Notes: generated from the letters alone by a model not told the origin. Positions 1 through 11,138 are shown, numbered from the stretch's first letter. The stretch is 64,000 nt of DNA from Incurvaria masculella (GCA_946894095.1 OX335660.1:14203001-14267000), one strand, 5' to 3'. Numbers and translations are program-made.

Positions 1-1208
1 AGATTTAATCAATCTTTTGTCTGTTCACCTGCTATTCACCTGGCGAGTTATTTACAACGGTAAGCTCTAGACAGAAAACACAGAGACTTCAAATTATTCG
101 CTGGCAAGTGACAGCTGTCTTTTCATTGATCATTTTTTTTAAATATGTTTATACCTACCAGGCAAACTTGTTGGTTGCCAGAGACTTACGTGCCTACCAT
201 TAAATCTATAAAATACAGCTAGTCCGAAGTGAATTCCATATATAAAAAATGAGATAGAACGTTCAAGGTTACCCTAACGAAGGGGTAGTCTTCGAGCACT
301 CTTTATCCACCGGCGGCGAAGGCTGTTGCGCTGACGATAGGCAAAGGGGTGAGACGGGGTGGACTGGGGTGCATCTTTATGAATTATTGAACAGAGCGTT
401 CCTCTCGCAGCTTGACCTCGATACAGCGCAGTCGATAAAAATCTCCTAAGTGTGCAATGCGATACAGAATATTGCTTGAATACGTGTCGGATCACTAAAA
501 AAATATAAAATAATACGACCTACACAAATAGTTGGATGTACCTTGAACGCGTGTAGTTCTAGCGAAATATGGAGAAAACATTAAATGGAACATAAGAGCT
601 TCCTGCAGTTATAAATCCATTTTAATGAGAAGAATATGTTTTTCAGCGGAGTTCTTGGACTTATGTTTCTAGTAGTAGGATTATATGTAGAATTGTACAT
701 ATAATCTTTGATCTGCAGAGAGGATATACAGCTCGCAAGATTAGCGAAATATAAACATTTTTTTGATAAAAACAGCCATATCGTTGCGTTCATGCTCCCG
801 CTGCGGAACTTCGAAAGCTATATCGAGGGCAAATCAAAGATCGCATCAAAAAGTCTGGGAGTCCGCAGCAGGGTGTGTCAGAATTTCACGCAGGACGAAA
901 ATCTACGTAAAATCTACAAGGCGCAGATGTCTTGCGTAGAGTATTGTTCGAATTTGTGATGCGGTTCAGCTAAGTACCTGCTTGACTCCACGGATTCTCT
1001 AAGTCCGAAGGGACGTAAGGTATCTCTCTGTGTTCAATCGTGTTCGTGGTCTTAGGAGCTGAATAACGTCATCACTCCATCCCCTATCCACGAAGGAAAT
1101 TCACAAATTCCCTGTCGACATTCTCGAGTTAGGACCAACCGATCCTATTTATCTTTTATTTGTAGTGTTGGCAACTGGAGAACGCACCTTCTGTCGAAGC
1201 ATTTCCGC
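1..1208. other. Unassigned sequence, no gene seen
   Basis: No gene, RNA or repeat family recognised. The region is AT-rich with stop codons in all frames. An 83-codon plus-strand frame at 708-959 and a 73-codon minus-strand frame at 274-495 have no domain or motif I recognise and no sign of splice structure, so I treat them as chance. Confidence 0.5.
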
Positions 1209-1709
1209 TTAAGGTGGCCCAACCCGGCGGGCCTAACTCATTCGCGGTCACGGTACAAAACCGTGCTGTTGCGCTCTGGGACCTTCTCTGTTTCAAAGAA
1301 TAAGACAGCCTCCGTGATGAGGAAGATGCAACATGCCCACAAAAAAGACAATGTGCATAGTGTATGATTTGGTAAGATTTACGAAAATTTTAATTTCAAA
1401 ACGACCACGTAAAAGTAAACCACGACCGCTGTAGTCAAAAATCTAACAAAAACCAAATAGATCATAAATCTTAATTAAATAAGCTATGTCTGATGACTAA
1501 TCTTTTTACGATGTTCTTACTTTATCATTGCGTAATCCACCTCCAAAGTTATTGTATAAAACGCGCGAAAAATTCGAACTTTCGGACCTTATAACTTTGA
1601 AACCAAACACAATTTTACAATGCCAAAATTTTGGATCTCTGACAACAAATATGGGCGTGATCTTCTTTCCCCTTTTGTATGGGGAGATGAGCGGGATGGG
1701 CCACCTTAA
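1209..1709 (+). mobile_element. TTAA-1 MITE, copy 1
   Basis: Non-autonomous DNA element bounded by TTAA on both sides (1209-1212 and 1706-1709). Its termini are inverted repeats: it begins GGTGGCCCAACCCGG and ends GAGCGGGATGGGCCACC. The interior carries no transposase frame. Five other copies lie at 5.8, 6.3, 28.6, 29.2 and 38.3 kb and define the ends. A TTAA target is typical of piggyBac-like transposases, so a piggyBac-type partner elsewhere in the genome is a reasonable inference, though the terminal bases are not the classical CCC. Plus orientation is arbitrary and is used as the reference for the family. Confidence 0.8.
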
Positions 1710-2391
1710 GTAAACTTGGGGCCACGGTGTGAAGAAGCACCTGGCTGGATTTGCAGCCCCTGTGAAAGTTCGAACGCCCATGGGCGTTCCTGGGTATCGC
1801 TTTGAGGACTGGGGAACGCCACCTAATAACGCTATACAAAAATATTATATTTAAGTGTTAACGTTTAGCGGAAATCTGCGTGTCCGTTATGGCTTTGCCC
1901 GGTAAAATAGAAGCTACACGGATTTAATTGAATTGGTTGTTAAGACTGTTAATGGCTATCGACCTTAAGACCATCAAACAAAAACAACAAAAACGTCAGT
2001 GTCGGCTGGGCTAAAATGTAACGTAATACGCAAGAGCCCACTTAGCAGAAAATGCCCTTTAAATACGCAACACCCCGCCATTTCCTACTAACAGAAGTAC
2101 GCGACAAACTAAACGAGTTGAACACCTGTAAAGGTCCCCTTTTGTTTTTAGCTTGCACGAGTATTGCAGAAAAACGCGACAAAGAATATTATAATCGTGC
2201 CAATAACGACGTTTGCCCCCTTCCCCCTTTCCCCTCGCCCCACCCCGCGCGACCTTCGGAGAGCTAATAGCGTTATGCAAGAGCCTGCCAACGATGAACG
2301 AACGACGACGCGCGCCGAGCCGCCAGGGTTGTCGACTTATCCACAGAGTATCATTTTATACTCATTTCGACATTATGTCTTACAATTATTT
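1710..2391. other. Unassigned sequence with a GC-rich patch
   Basis: No recognised gene. A pyrimidine-rich and CpG-rich patch lies near 2210-2335. The overlapping short frames here lack any recognised domain. Confidence 0.4.
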
Positions 2392-2392
2392 T

Positions 2393-2511
2393 CTTAATAA
2401 TAATAATAATAATAATTTTATTGCTTCCATACACATGGCACATACAAGGGCGGACTTATAGCCTAATGTCAATCTCTTCCAATCAACCCGATAATGGGAC
2501 AAAAATATACA
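2393..2511 (-). repeat. AAT microsatellite joined to a LINE 3'-tail fragment
   Basis: A run of AAT units (about 2394-2417) precedes a piece with the phrase GGCGGACTTATAGCC followed by TCTTCCAATCAACC. Similar pieces occur at about 13003-13105 and, more weakly, 34732-34795. Such a pattern, read on the minus strand, fits the 3' untranslated tail of a non-LTR retrotransposon ending in a simple repeat. The clade cannot be set from this fragment. Confidence 0.5.
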
Positions 2512-3536
2512 GGTAACAACAAGAAAAGTAACCTAAGAATAGATGTGAGGCAGCCACTGTTTTAAAGCGTACGCGGGACAATACTTTAATATTTGTATCT
2601 ACTGGCTGTATGAACTGTAGACCTCACGCGTCTATCTTTACTTCATCGCGAACCTTACAAATCCTTATATTTTTCTTGTATTTTTCTCACTGTATGAAGT
2701 AACCAAAGCTTTGGGTCTTGTCACAAAATAAATGGGACTGAATCGGAACCTAAATCGAAGACGCTTCGCCCGGGTATATATCATTACGGGTTTGATCAGG
2801 TGAAGGTGGCATTTTAAACGAATGTGACATGTATGTAGAATCGACCGTAAAGTAAGGACACATGAATTAAATAAAGAAACCTGTAACAGAACTACTTGGA
2901 CTAAAGGAAGGCTGGACTTAAACCAGCAAACACACCTTACGCGGGTATTGCGTTCACCAATCTCGCCACAGGCTCTATAATAGTAATTTGGAATGTTCCT
3001 ACAGTCAGTGCCTCCTAGTAATGCAGTGTTTAATATTATGCACACATTGATTTAGCGCTTTACCCGCGTTGCGGAATTTTTTTAACAGCTTTCGCGAGCA
3101 TGAAATATTATCGAGCGAATCAAATTTCTCGATACCAGCCCAGAGAGGACGGCGCTGATACTCAAAAACATGCCTTACATTTGTCGAGGACGCGAGACAA
3201 CCCTAGACCGGCCGCGCCAGGCCGAAATAATTAGTTTCTCCTAGGGCAAAGGCCGGAATACAGATGATGGGGGCCACCAAGCCGCCGTAAATATCAAATA
3301 AAAACAAATTACGTCCGGGACCGGCGCATTACCGGGGCGGGGTGGGGCACAATTATCGGATATTGCCTCAGTTCTCCCTCTGATGACCGCCACGAGGAGA
3401 TAAAGTCGCATTTGTGTCTCAACTGCCAGGGAAGAAATCAATGTGAGCCGTGAGGAAGACTGGCGAATTACCCTACTTAGTTGGATGTTCGGAGCGGCTG
3501 CCGCTGACAAATAAGCGATAAAGGAGGTGGAAGTTT
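2512..3536. other. Unassigned sequence
   Basis: No recognised gene or RNA. A 126-codon minus-strand frame (2665-3045) is open but shows no domain, compositional or splice signal that I recognise. It is the longest frame here not explained by a repeat and is most likely chance. Confidence 0.45.
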
Positions 3537-3928
3537 GGAGCGGGCCATGGCCCAGTGCCGGGTGGATTTGCCTTCCATCCCAAAGGCTTGGTTCAAATCC
3601 CCGCCTCGTTCGTGCACCAATTTCCTTCTCTTTCTGAGTTGTATAAGTGCATTAATTGCGAACGCAAGCTGTTCCATGGTTCGGAATCCATGTAAAACTG
3701 TAGGCCCCCTTCCCCTGTTAGGTAGCGGAATTAAACCCGCCCTGGTTGGTAAAAATGGTCAAAGGGCAATAAAAATTGGCCGTGTCACCATCGTTCCATC
3801 CAATTCAACGAAACCGTCCTCATAAATGGAAGATCCTGACATGGCACCTAATAAATCCTTCGGAAATACGGTGTGTTGGGTTGACGGTGTGTGTGGTATA
3901 AGCCATCCATGTCCAGTCACATGAATAA
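3537..3928 (+). mobile_element. SINE-A (tRNA-headed), near full length
   Basis: The head has a tRNA-like A box (TGGCCCAGTGCCGG) and a B box (GGTTCAAATCC) about 35 bp apart, the layout of an RNA polymerase III internal promoter. After it come the family's pyrimidine-rich linker (CTTCTCTTTCTGAG), the core beginning CGGAATCCATGTAAAACTG, and the tail ending AAGCCATCCATGTCCAG. It is diverged from the family at many positions, so it is probably an old insertion. A long minus-strand frame runs across it and the following repeat but is not a gene. Confidence 0.85.
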
Positions 3929-4151
3929 GATGGTTCATCGTTTTGTGGGCCAAAATAGCGAAACAAATTACAATGACCGTGCATGAAATGGCCATGTTTG
4001 GGTGTGCATGTGTGTCAAAGTCCACGGGCCACGTGGGCCACGATCCGCCGTAACTATTTCTGCTTATAACTTGTCTTAAAGATGTAAAGTTACAAACCAT
4101 AACTATGGCTAGCACATTAAGCAGTTGTGTATAGAATCTAATAACAAATTT

Positions 4152-4420
4152 AAAAAAACCGGCCAAGTGCGAGTCGGAATCGCACACGAAGGGTTCTGTA
4201 CCCATCGTACAAGATTTAACACAACAAATCACGTTTTTTTGTTTGGCACCTATTTGTTGTTCTAGCGCCAAAATTAATTACAGAATCTGTGAACATTTCA
4301 GCTGCCTACCTATGGTTACGGTTCATGAGATACAGTCCTGTGACAGACGGACGGATGGACGGACGGACAGCGGAGGCTTAGTAATAGGGTTCCGTTGGCA
4401 CCCTTTGAGACGGAACCCTA
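4152..4420 (+). repeat. Lepidopteran hairpin-ended repeat (LR), copy 1
   Basis: It starts with ACCGGCCAAGTGCGAGTCGG and continues through CGAAGGGTTC, then has the AT-rich middle, the phrase CATGAGATACAG, a GGAC/GGAT microsatellite and a terminal stem-loop where GGGTTCCGT pairs with ACGGAACCC. This copy has one mismatch in the first hairpin (GAATCGC). Ten copies or pieces are listed in this window. The family is widespread in Lepidoptera; I do not assign it to a transposon class. Confidence 0.85.
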
Positions 4421-4423
4421 TCT

Positions 4424-4480
4424 AGTGGCTTTCTGAACTGCAGACCTCGCGAGTTTGTCTTTGCATAGCTTCAAACTGAA
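4424..4480 (+). repeat. Short dispersed repeat fragment
   Basis: The phrase CTGCAGACCTCGCGAG followed by TCTTTGCATAGCTT recurs, slightly altered, at 7008-7060. It seems to be one end of the repeat annotated there. Class unknown. Confidence 0.4.
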
Positions 4481-4617
4481 TAAGGATGAATAAGGATGGA
4501 TGACTGGAAGAGAGTAAGGATAAAACTGAATGAGGAGAACATCCAGACAGCCGGACATGCGAAAGCATTTTTGCCCAATCTGAAACGGAGACGCTGCGGT
4601 AACACTTCAGACGATTA

Positions 4618-4664
4618 GTACAAGGCGTTTGTTTGGGGAGCGCAATTTTCAGATGCTCACCCAT
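4618..4664 (+). repeat. Possible end of the PAL-1 palindromic MITE
   Basis: GTTTGTTTGGGGAGCGCAAT followed by TTTCAGATGCTCACCC resembles the right terminal arm of the palindromic elements at 41.0 and 59.1 kb. Only about 45 bp is preserved, so the assignment is tentative. Confidence 0.3.
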
Positions 4665-4906
4665 CTTAGCCCATTATTTTGTGGCATTAATGTTTTCTGT
4701 ATGTGATCGCAGGTTTTTTAATCAGTGCACAAAAAAAATACATAGACACCTAGGTACTTTGTCAGCTATTTAAATACCATATTTTTGAACTCTGTGGCAT
4801 CTGGTGTTGTGTAATGACTTGTTGTGTATTTTATTGTGTTAATATGCTTGTTTTTGTGTCATTACATGTTAAGATGCTCTAAAAAAAGAATAAAAAAGAC
4901 ATGGCC

Positions 4907-5653
4907 CCCTACTACGAACGCTATCGAGTAAGCGCTTTCGAGAAGGCGTCATGGCCTGTCAAAAATATTGTATGCGTTTGACAATTGGTATTAGACTAGG
5001 AGGTCGCGACAAAAATGGTAACGATAACGTAAATGGCTGAACCTGGGTTCACGGGATAAAGTACAACCCTGTGAAGCTAAATGTGTCAGTCTGCCTGTTC
5101 CAAGTGGTTGCGTTACGTAGATAAGGCGCCTGAAAAAGTAGTTATGGTGACAAAAAATACTAATGATAAGGTGAATGGATGCAAATGACGAAGCATGAAA
5201 GTATCAATACATACTTGCTTAGCAATACAAAAACTAAACAAATCTTTGGTTGCATTTAGTAGTTATAGGCGATTTAGGATACATATATAACTTTAGGTAT
5301 ATTTAAGTATTTAATTAAGCTACCGTCTAGTTATTGTTGCATAATTAATAGGTATCAATGTTTCCAGATAATCAGTATATTCTTCAGTAGGTACATACCA
5401 GCATCTATTTTATATAGCCAATCTAGATAACGCAACCACTTGGCACGGGCACACCGACATATTTAGCATCAGAGGGTTGGTCTCTAACGTGTGAACCCAG
5501 ATTCAGCCATTTACCTTATCGTGACCAAAAATGTCGTGACCTCCCGGAATATATCGAGAGCGCTCTCGATACCATCTGTTAAAGGCATACAATAGTTTTG
5601 AAAGGCGATGTCGCCTCGTCGATAACGCTTACTCGATAGCGTTCGTAGTAGGG
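4907..5653. mobile_element. Foldback element split by a nested long-TIR MITE
   Basis: The left arm (4907-4992) begins CCCTACTACGAACGCTATCG. The right arm (5568-5653) is its inverted copy, ending CGATAGCGTTCGTAGTAGGG. By eye the ~86-bp arms match at roughly 80-85 percent. The space between the arms is almost exactly filled by a different element (LT-1), so the original foldback was short and was interrupted later. No coding sequence. Confidence 0.75.
4993..5553 (+). mobile_element. LT-1 long-terminal-inverted-repeat MITE, copy 1 (nested)
   Basis: It starts AGACTAGGAGGTCGCGAC and ends GTCGTGACCTCCCGGAATAT. The terminal inverted repeats run about 115 bp, from each end into the phrase AAGTGGTTGCGTTA and its inverse TAACGCAACCACTT. 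A second full copy at 48567-49128 is nearly identical over the whole length, and an internally deleted copy lies at 38536-38672. No transposase frame. The high identity between copies suggests relatively recent activity. Confidence 0.85.
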
Positions 5654-5825
5654 CTCCAGTTTCCTCGCGCATACGTGACAAGTCACCACCGCCCCGCAAT
5701 ACACCATCTCGAACACAACATCGAGCGACTGGCGCGTCGTGTATCGTAACTGGGGAACTTTTAAGCCCCAGCTCTAAGCTCTCGCAGCGTGAGAGCATTC
5801 ACGCCTTACAATGAAACGCCGAAAC

Positions 5826-6302
5826 TTAAGGTGGCCCAACGCGGCGGGACTAACTCATTCGCGGGCACGGTACAAAACCGTTCTATTGTGCTCGGGGATG
5901 AGGAATATGCAACATTTCCACAAAAAAGACAATGTGCATAGAGGAAGATTTGGTAAGATTTACGAAATTTTTTATTACAAAACGACTTAAAGTAAACCAT
6001 GACCGCTGTAGTCAAAAATCTAACAAAAACCAAATCTTTTTAAGATGTTCTTACATTGTCATTGCGTAATCCACCTCCAAAGTTATTGTATTAAACACGC
6101 GAAAAAATCGAACTTTCGGACCTTACAACTTAGAAACTAAACACAATTTTACAATGCCAACGGTCATCAGACATCTAGTTCGACAAAATATTTTATTCTT
6201 ATTTTGCTATTTTGAGCGAAATTTTGGATCTCTGACAAGAAATATGGGCGTGATCTACTTTCCCCGTTTGTATGGGGAGTTGAGCGGGATGGCCCAACTT
6301 AA
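5826..6302 (+). mobile_element. TTAA-1 MITE, copy 2 (left half of a dimer)
   Basis: Left TTAA at 5826-5829 followed by GGTGGCCCAACGCGG. It ends GCGGGATGGCCCAAC directly before a TTAA at 6299-6302. It is shorter than copy 3 and lacks a stretch present in the other copies. Its right TTAA is also the left TTAA of the next copy, so the two stand head to tail with no intervening base. Confidence 0.82.
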
Positions 6303-6848
6303 GGCGGCCCAACCCGGCGGCCCTAACTCATTCGCGGGCACGGTACGAAACCGTGATGTTGCGCTCTGGGACCTTCTCTGTTTCAAAGAATAAGACAGGC
6401 TTCGTGACGAGGAAGATGCAACATGTCCACAAAAAAGACAATGTGCATAGTGTATGATTTGGTAAGATTTACAAAAATTTCAATTTCAAAACGACTTATA
6501 GCTAAAAGTAAACCACGACCGCTGTAGTAAAAAATCGAACAAAAACCAAAATGATTATAAATCTTGATTAAATAAGCTATGTCGGATGACTAATCTTTTT
6601 AAGATGTTCTTACTTTATCATTGCGTAATCCACCTCCAAAGTTATTGTATAAAACGCGCAAAAAATGCGAACTTTCGGACCTTATAACTTAGAAACCAAA
6701 CACAATTTTACAATGCCAATGGTCATCAGACATCTAGTTCGATCAAATAAAGCTATTTTGAGCAAAATTTTGGATCTCTGACAAGAAATATGGGCGTGAT
6801 CTTCTTTCCCCTTTTGTATGGGGAGATGAGCGGGATGGGCCACCTTAA
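6299..6848 (+). mobile_element. TTAA-1 MITE, copy 3 (right half of a dimer)
   Basis: It begins immediately after the shared TTAA with GGCGGCCCAACCCGGCGG and ends GGGATGGGCCACC before TTAA at 6845-6848. It closely resembles copies 1 and 5 through the phrases CGGTACGAAACCG and GCGTAATCCACCTCC. No coding capacity. Confidence 0.82.
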
Positions 6849-7007
6849 GGCTTCCCGGCATCCTGCTAAGTGTTCATGGATAGCCGGAGAAGACGCCAAA
6901 CTTTGTGTCACAGCCGGCCCGACTTCGAGATGGCGAAACGACTACATTGAAGATGAAAGTAATTTCGCCGACAACACGATTGACATAAAGAGAAGATTGT
7001 GCATGTT

Positions 7008-7225
7008 TACTAGTGGCTCTCAGAGCTGTAGACATCGCGAGTCAGTCTTTGCATAGCTTAGGAGGATAATGAGGTGATCGAATTCCGTGCAAAAGCTCGT
7101 GCCTGATTCCTCACTCAAATTAAGAAATATGTTACTAAATGTTACTAAATATGTTATAAATATTTTGCACATCAACTGAGAGCTACGTCTGCCAGTTTTG
7201 ATTTTTTTGATAACTTATAATATAA
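7008..7225 (+). repeat. Dispersed repeat, copy 1 of a pair
   Basis: Contains AGGATAATGAGGTGATCGA, GCTCGTGCCTGATTCCTCAC and TTTTGATTTTTTTGATAACT. The same phrases in the same order occur at about 18025-18190. Family and class unknown; there is no coding frame or obvious terminal repeat. Confidence 0.6.
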
Positions 7226-7272
7226 TCCTCTAAAGATCTGTAAGAAAATATTTAAGGGCGTAAGTTATGGAT

Positions 7273-7321
7273 GAGCAATGAAAATTTCCGTGTTTGCCAT
7301 CCAGTTCAATGGTGTTATAGG
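7273..7321 (+). repeat. SINE core fragment
   Basis: A short piece (GAGCAATGAAAATTTCCGTG, then CCATCCAGTTCAATG) of the core shared by SINE-A, -B and -C. Both ends are missing. Confidence 0.6.
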
Positions 7322-7986
7322 TACTTGTTTGTCACAGGAAATCTATGATTTGAACTTAAAAAAAATGCATTCTTTGTCCACTGGGAAGGGCACAATTTTG
7401 CACGGAGACTGCATTAAACTAGCGAAATCGTCTTCAATGCCCTAACGCTTCCCTACCCTAAAACATGTCAGATTAATTTTTTTTATCACTTGAGAAAGCT
7501 TCATACTATGTACGTATTTTTTTAATTTTTCAATCCAAACGATTTATAAACATTATAACTATGAACGTAGATCTCGACGGTATATTTTGGAATCCAAAAT
7601 TTTAAAATCCTAGTAAAACATTAAGAGCATGTAACCAGTCATCGACCGTAGTGTGGGGAATTGGTAGGGTAAAATCCACGCCACAATCATGTATGGTACG
7701 GCACACATTGTCTATTCCAAGCGAAAATAATTGTCTCGGCAACAAAGCGATGGGCAGGCGGCGGGTCCACGCCTCGTGCCGCCGCGGCGTGACATCCCAA
7801 CGTACATGGGCACCAATGTCACCGTACGGATATAGACATTGGCCGCTAATCAGGAATTCCGTATACGGCTTTGTGACGGAGCGCAAACCGCCGCCGGTCG
7901 GCAAACCGCACGGTGCCGCACGTGCGAAATCAGCGGCGCGTAATCAACTGGCGCTCTTAAATCAACAATTAAATCCATGTATACGG
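7322..7986. other. Unassigned sequence
   Basis: No gene recognised. From about 7620 to 7960 the base composition is more GC-rich and frames of 100 and 115 codons overlap on opposite strands. Neither resembles a known domain, and opposite-strand overlap suggests a compositional artefact. Confidence 0.4.
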
Positions 7987-8139
7987 AGCGGCTCGTAGCC
8001 CAGTGGTGCGGGGACTTGCTAGCGTCCCAGAGGTCTGGGTTCAAATCCTCGCCCCGTTTACGCACCACTTTCTTTTTCTTTCCGAGTTGGATAAGTGCAT
8101 TTCGTCGCGAATGCGAGCTGCTCCATTGTTCCGAATTAA
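7987..8139 (+). mobile_element. SINE-A head, 3' truncated
   Basis: Well-preserved tRNA-like head: A box TAGCCCAGTGGTGCGG and B box GGTTCAAATCC, then the CTTTTTCTTTCCGAGTTGG linker and GCGAATGCGAGCTGCTCC. The copy stops at the start of the shared core (near CCGAATTA) and continues into unrelated sequence. SINEs usually lose their 5' end, so loss of the 3' end here implies later deletion or recombination. Confidence 0.82.
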
Positions 8140-8524
8140 CAGCTACCGAGATCGCCTGGATGACATCTGACTCCAAGATCTCCAGAGGAGGTATCTAAAG
8201 CGATGAACGAATCTGCTGATACAGCGTGTCCAAGGATCGGTCAGGAATATAAAAGGATCGTGATATGTATCGTAAGTATAGTGCAGTGACGAAAATATCT
8301 TAATTATTTCCAATTTTACCACTTTCCAACAAAGTTAATGCATACGACAGTGTGAGCGCGCTCTAACCTCGCGCCGCTTGCTGCCGCGCGGATCGCTTAG
8401 AGCGCACATACATTAAGTTAAATTCAAACTTTCAAAATTACTATCTCGAAAACTAGTGTAGGTAGGACAATTTTAATTTTTATAATGTAATTATTAGAGT
8501 ATATAGAATGACCCATTTCAGATA

Positions 8525-8900
8525 ATCTCCTACTCTTTATTCGGTCACATTCTTCCACTGCTTATTCGGGTTCTTTTACAGTTCATTCGGCGCGATTGTG
8601 GAATAAATTGCCTCTTACAATTAGGGAAAGTGCTTCTTTGTCTATTTTTAAGGTAAAATTAAAATCTTGGTACTTGACATATTATAACAATTAAATTAAT
8701 CAATTATTTTCTGTTTCTATGGTCTTAAGTTATCTAATGTTTTCTAAGTGTGCTTATGGTGCTTAGTTTTAAGTAATTTAATGTTTCTTACTGCCTCTTA
8801 ATATAATGTCTAAGAATAAGGTGAGCTGTTAGAGATTTCCTTTGGCAATAAGCTCGCCTTTGCATACTATGTAATAGTTGTAAGCAATAAAAAATATTTT
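8525..8900 (+). pseudogene. LINE 3' end: reverse-transcriptase C-terminus and 3' UTR
   Basis: A frame open to the stop at 8692-8694 reads as the extreme C-terminus of a non-LTR retrotransposon polyprotein, with the motif SARLWNKLPLTIRES and then IFKVKLKSWYL, a pattern seen at the end of jockey/CR1-type ORF2 proteins. About 200 bp of 3' untranslated sequence follows, ending in an A-rich stretch near 8888. The endonuclease and polymerase domains are absent (5' truncation), so it is dead. The clade is inferred from the short C-terminal motif only. Confidence 0.7.
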
Positions 8901-9219
8901 GTCTGTGTCTTGTTTTGTCTCTGTATCTGTGTCTCAAATCACCTCAAATTTAGGAGATAAAAAACAGGATACGAAGGCCGGTCAATACATTCCGGTAGCG
9001 TACAGAAATAAACTCACTTAAGAGAGTTTCGCGAAACGAGGAAGACTTCCGGTTTATAGTTCGAGCGCTGCACTTCCAACGAAAAGCTGAAACTCTCACA
9101 GCTTTGCTTGGTCGAATTCCCTGAACCGGGCGCGCCTTTGGAAGTTGATTCCGAGGTTGTTTTAAAGTTAAACTTAGCAGCAATGAAGAAAAAATTAAGT
9201 GGCTGTTAGAAATTACGAG

Positions 9220-9436
9220 TATTGTATTGTTTTTTTATTGTATTGTTTATTCATCATCCATAGACAGTACACTGCACTCGGATTTTTCATATTTCAGCAT
9301 TGGCCAGTTCAGTAAAACAAAACACAGCAAAGAAGAACTGGAAATAAACTTCGCTGTTTTTTTTTTCAACGTCCACTTAGTCTATGTTTACAAAAGTGTT
9401 TTGTCAATTATTTTAACAAAAACATAGGTAAAACAC
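9220..9436. repeat. Dispersed repeat, copy 1 (pair with 21.35 kb)
   Basis: Shares GACAGTACACTGCACTCGGA, GGCCAGTTCAG and CAACGTCCACTTAGTCTAT, in order and with similar spacing, with 21348-21560. No inverted termini seen. The T-rich start may be a poly-A tail read from the other strand, so this could be a minus-strand retroelement tail. Confidence 0.6.
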
Positions 9437-9445
9437 TAAATTCAC

Positions 9446-9736
9446 ATGAATACACAAAATTTACAATCCATGCCGTATGCAACAGTTCATGACAAATATC
9501 ATTTTATTTGCAAAGACAATCCCCTCCAACTAATATGTTGCCAATTGGAGCAGGCCAGTCCCCACAAACAGCACCCGTTCACGAGCATCACGCCGGGCAC
9601 AGCCATTACCTCTTTCAACCATATTTTAGGTAAAGAGATAACCCGAGCCAAGCGTCACCGTAAGCAAGGACCTTTAAGCGATGCACTGCTCCAGTGGCAA
9701 CACAACACTATGAAACACTTGCACATTAGGTTTTAG
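9446..9736 (+). other. Unrecognised 96-codon open frame
   Basis: An open frame outside any repeat that I identified. It contains several His, Cys and Gln residues but no ordered zinc-finger spacing, signal peptide or membrane span that I can see. It starts ten bases after the preceding dispersed repeat and ends just before a SINE. It is probably not a gene, but unlike most frames here it is not explained by a repeat. Confidence 0.15.
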
Positions 9737-9762
9737 TACTATACGTTTTGTCAACAAGTGGT

Positions 9763-10163
9763 AACTGGACATGATTGGTAAGAACTACAAGCACCGTAAT
9801 GATATAAGCCCAACGCACGACACCTCATACCAAAAAAAAATACGTGACATGCCAAGGACCTTCCCATTACAAGCACGGCTACCTTGAAGTGCATTGACAA
9901 CGAGGACAATTTTTCATCGCCGCTTCGACCATCTTTTCATCCGATCCGATGGTACTAACCCGGGCGGGCTTAACCCTGCCACATAGTAAGGAAGAGGGAC
10001 ACATAGTTTTACATTGATTCCGAACCATGGAACAGGTTTGTAAAGAAATACGCTTATCCAAATCAGAAAGAAAAATAAAACGGTGAATGGACGGGGCCAG
10101 AATCGAACCCATGACCTCCGGCATGTAAAACAATAACCCGCGTCCATGAGCTACGAGCCACTA
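9763..10163 (-). mobile_element. SINE-A, near full length
   Basis: Read on the minus strand: head GTGGCTCGTAGCTCATGG, B-box region GGTTCGATTCTGG, core with CCGCCCGGGTTAGTACC, and tail. An A-rich insertion lies at about 9830-9841. The sequence is moderately diverged. Confidence 0.83.
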
Positions 10164-11011
10164 GAAATATACTATTACCACACATACATCTATTCATACC
10201 ATCAAGCCGCCAACCCGATGGAGCAGGCATAGAAAGACGGTGAAAGTTACCATCAGAGCACACGTCCTTCTAAATGACATAAATCTCTTCATATATGCTC
10301 CTCTATTACGGGTTACAAAAACTAAGGAGTATTGTCAAGTTAGGTAACATTTCAACAGAAAAGAATAATTCCGTAAAGGTACAAAGCTTTTAAGAAACTT
10401 CCTCACTAAGTTCTATAGTGTTTTAATGAGTTTGAGGTTTCCTATTACAACTTTCAGTCGATGGCTTCAGGAAAGTGTTTTGCTAGAAGATTGGAAAACT
10501 GAGTGGCTATGAACCGAGATATAATAATTATAATGTTTTGTCGTAATACTGACCAAACTTTATTTATTTCTCGAATAGTTGTTCATAATTATATTTTACT
10601 AACAAGAAAAAAAGACAGAATTACTTAATCTGGTAACAATTGTGTGTATTAGACCTTAACTCGTAATTTGACATCTCGGGGTCACCTTTAGTGAAAGGTC
10701 TCAGTCATAAGCCCGTGTAGGATGTGTGTTTTATTTAGATTGTTTTCAGTTCCTATTTAGTTGACTATTATTAACATGCCTTTTTTAATTTTATTTCATT
10801 AAATAATCTTCTAGGGAACCACTTTTCACTCACTGCTGCAAAATAGTAAAATGCATGTTGTATTCGCTGTTATTAGACTTTTCTGTTCACGCTGTATACC
10901 TTAATAATCTGAATATAAAACCTGTATATCTTAACCTTATAAATAAACAAAAACAAAAAAAATATGAACTATTTTCAGTAAGAAAATAAGAGTTATAATT
11001 TTGTCCGCGCA
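10164..11011. other. Unassigned AT-rich sequence
   Basis: No gene, RNA or repeat family recognised. The stretch is AT-rich with frequent stop codons. Confidence 0.5.
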
Positions 11012-11055
11012 GGCTTAGAAATAGGGTCCACCTTGGGGTATGGAACCCTATAAAC
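11012..11055 (+). repeat. LR repeat, terminal stem-loop remnant
   Basis: GGCTTAGAAATAGGGTCCAC followed by TATGGAACCCT is the right-hand stem-loop of the LR family with substitutions. Nothing else of the element remains. Confidence 0.55.
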
Positions 11056-11138
11056 GAACTTTTATCGTCATTGAGCTTTAACTGTAATATAAATATACAG
11101 CGATTAGGTATTTCATATATACGTATACTATTTGTCAG

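Noticed and set aside
3759..4271. The longest open frame (170 codons, minus strand)
   Set aside because: It runs across the tail of a SINE-A and into an LR repeat. Its sequence is explained by these repeats read in an arbitrary frame.
7602..8176. Three overlapping frames of 100-115 codons
   Set aside because: They lie on opposite strands over a GC-rich stretch and the SINE-A head. No domain or consistent frame supports a gene.
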